Shown: piece after piece, positions 6,195 through 6,513 of the stretch
How the letters are laid out: each line of letters starts with the position of its first letter
Position numbering within the stretch: position 1 is the first letter of the stretch
Assembly: GCA_002346425.1 (NCBI GenBank)
Contig: DDZS01000005.1
Span: 1,391-7,903, forward strand
Direction: 5' to 3'
Length of the DNA stretch: 6,513 nt
Source: Alphaproteobacteria bacterium UBA3002
GTDB taxonomy: Bacteria > Pseudomonadota > Alphaproteobacteria > Rickettsiales > UBA3002
Notes under the pieces: generated by a model
The model's input: only the letters and a program-made list of their open reading frames with translations
The model's database searches: none
What the model was told of the DNA's origin: nothing
Program-made: the position numbers and the translations under genes

Positions 6195-6513
6195 CCAGAG
6201 GGTCTGTAAGCCGGGTTCTGTACGCTGGGCGAGCCCTGCGTGATGACTATTCATCTGGGACTGCCGTTACCGACAGCCTCGTGCCGTGTACCCGGATCGC
6301 TGGGAGAGACACCCTTAACCGATCCCTATTTCACGTTGCTCCGGACGGGGTTTACCGTGACCGCTTGCGTTACCGCGCGCGCGGTGCGCTCTTACCGCAC
6401 CCTTTCAGCCTTACCTGACATGTCAGGCGGTTTCCTTTCTGTGGCACTTTCCCTCGGATCGCTCCGGGCGGGCGTTACCCGCCGTCCTGTCTCCGTGGAG
6501 CCCGGACTTTCCT
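6195..6513 (-). ncRNA. rnpB: RNase P RNA, bacterial type A, 5' end outside window
   Basis: This is the catalytic RNA that trims the 5' leaders of precursor tRNAs. On the minus strand the conserved blocks appear in order: AGGAAAGTCCGGGCTCC at the right edge, GAGGGAAAGTGCCACAGAAA, GGTAAGAGCGCACCG, CCCGTCCGGAGCAACG followed by AAATAGGG, AGATGAATAG, and ACAGAACCCGGCTTAC near the 3' end (about 6203-6221). Several self-complementary stems are visible, such as GGCGGG-TAAC-GCCCGCC and CCTGACATGTCAGG. By comparison with the E. coli RNA, roughly 60 nt of the 5' end (P1 to P3 region) lie beyond 6513. The exact 3' end is uncertain. A weak CAGA-CCC-TCTG stem (6196-6206) followed by GTTTT on the minus strand may serve termination. 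The gene converges with the 891-aa ORF, whose stop codon is at 6190-6192. Confidence 0.96.

Noticed and set aside
6143..6418. 91-codon plus-strand ORF at the end of the large gene
   Set aside because: Most of it is antisense to the clearly conserved RNase P RNA, and the rest overlaps the 891-aa gene in another frame.

Overview
The window looks like part of an alphaproteobacterial chromosome. Three things suggest this: a bacterial type A RNase P RNA, a ligase-associated DNA-repair gene set that is common in Proteobacteria and especially alphas, and a fairly GC-rich core. The species cannot be told from the sequence.

Layout. Positions 1-329 (minus strand) hold the first 109 codons of a Lhr-type DEXH helicase that runs off the left edge. 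Divergently transcribed on the plus strand is an MBL-fold exonuclease (753-1766), followed by an ATP-dependent DNA ligase of the PP_1105 type (1875-3476). These three are the known 'ligase-associated DNA damage response' partners: the helicase is thought to unwind, the nuclease to trim and the ligase to seal. The usual fourth partner, a metallophosphoesterase (PdeM), is not in the window and may lie to the left.

Two intergenic spaces of this cluster carry copies of one palindromic repeat family with termini like GTCATYTCGA and an inner end like TGGAGARAYCT. Between helicase and exonuclease, two inward-facing half-repeats bracket a small GIY-YIG nuclease gene (381-677). The ORF begins inside the left half and ends on the first bases of the right half. 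A third half-repeat (716-752) lies exactly 360 nt after the first and supplies the ribosome binding site of the exonuclease. A complete two-half copy with a 3-nt centre and no gene sits between exonuclease and ligase (1771-1860). The arrangement suggests a small mobile unit: an empty palindrome, and a version carrying a nuclease gene. This is the most interesting part of the window.

Downstream of the ligase is an 891-codon gene (3517-6192) for a large, mostly helical, soluble protein that I cannot assign to any family. It is less GC-rich than the ligase cluster. It converges on the RNase P RNA gene rnpB (minus strand, about 6195 to beyond 6513), with almost no space between the two 3' ends. 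No tRNA gene, CRISPR array or classical insertion sequence is visible.
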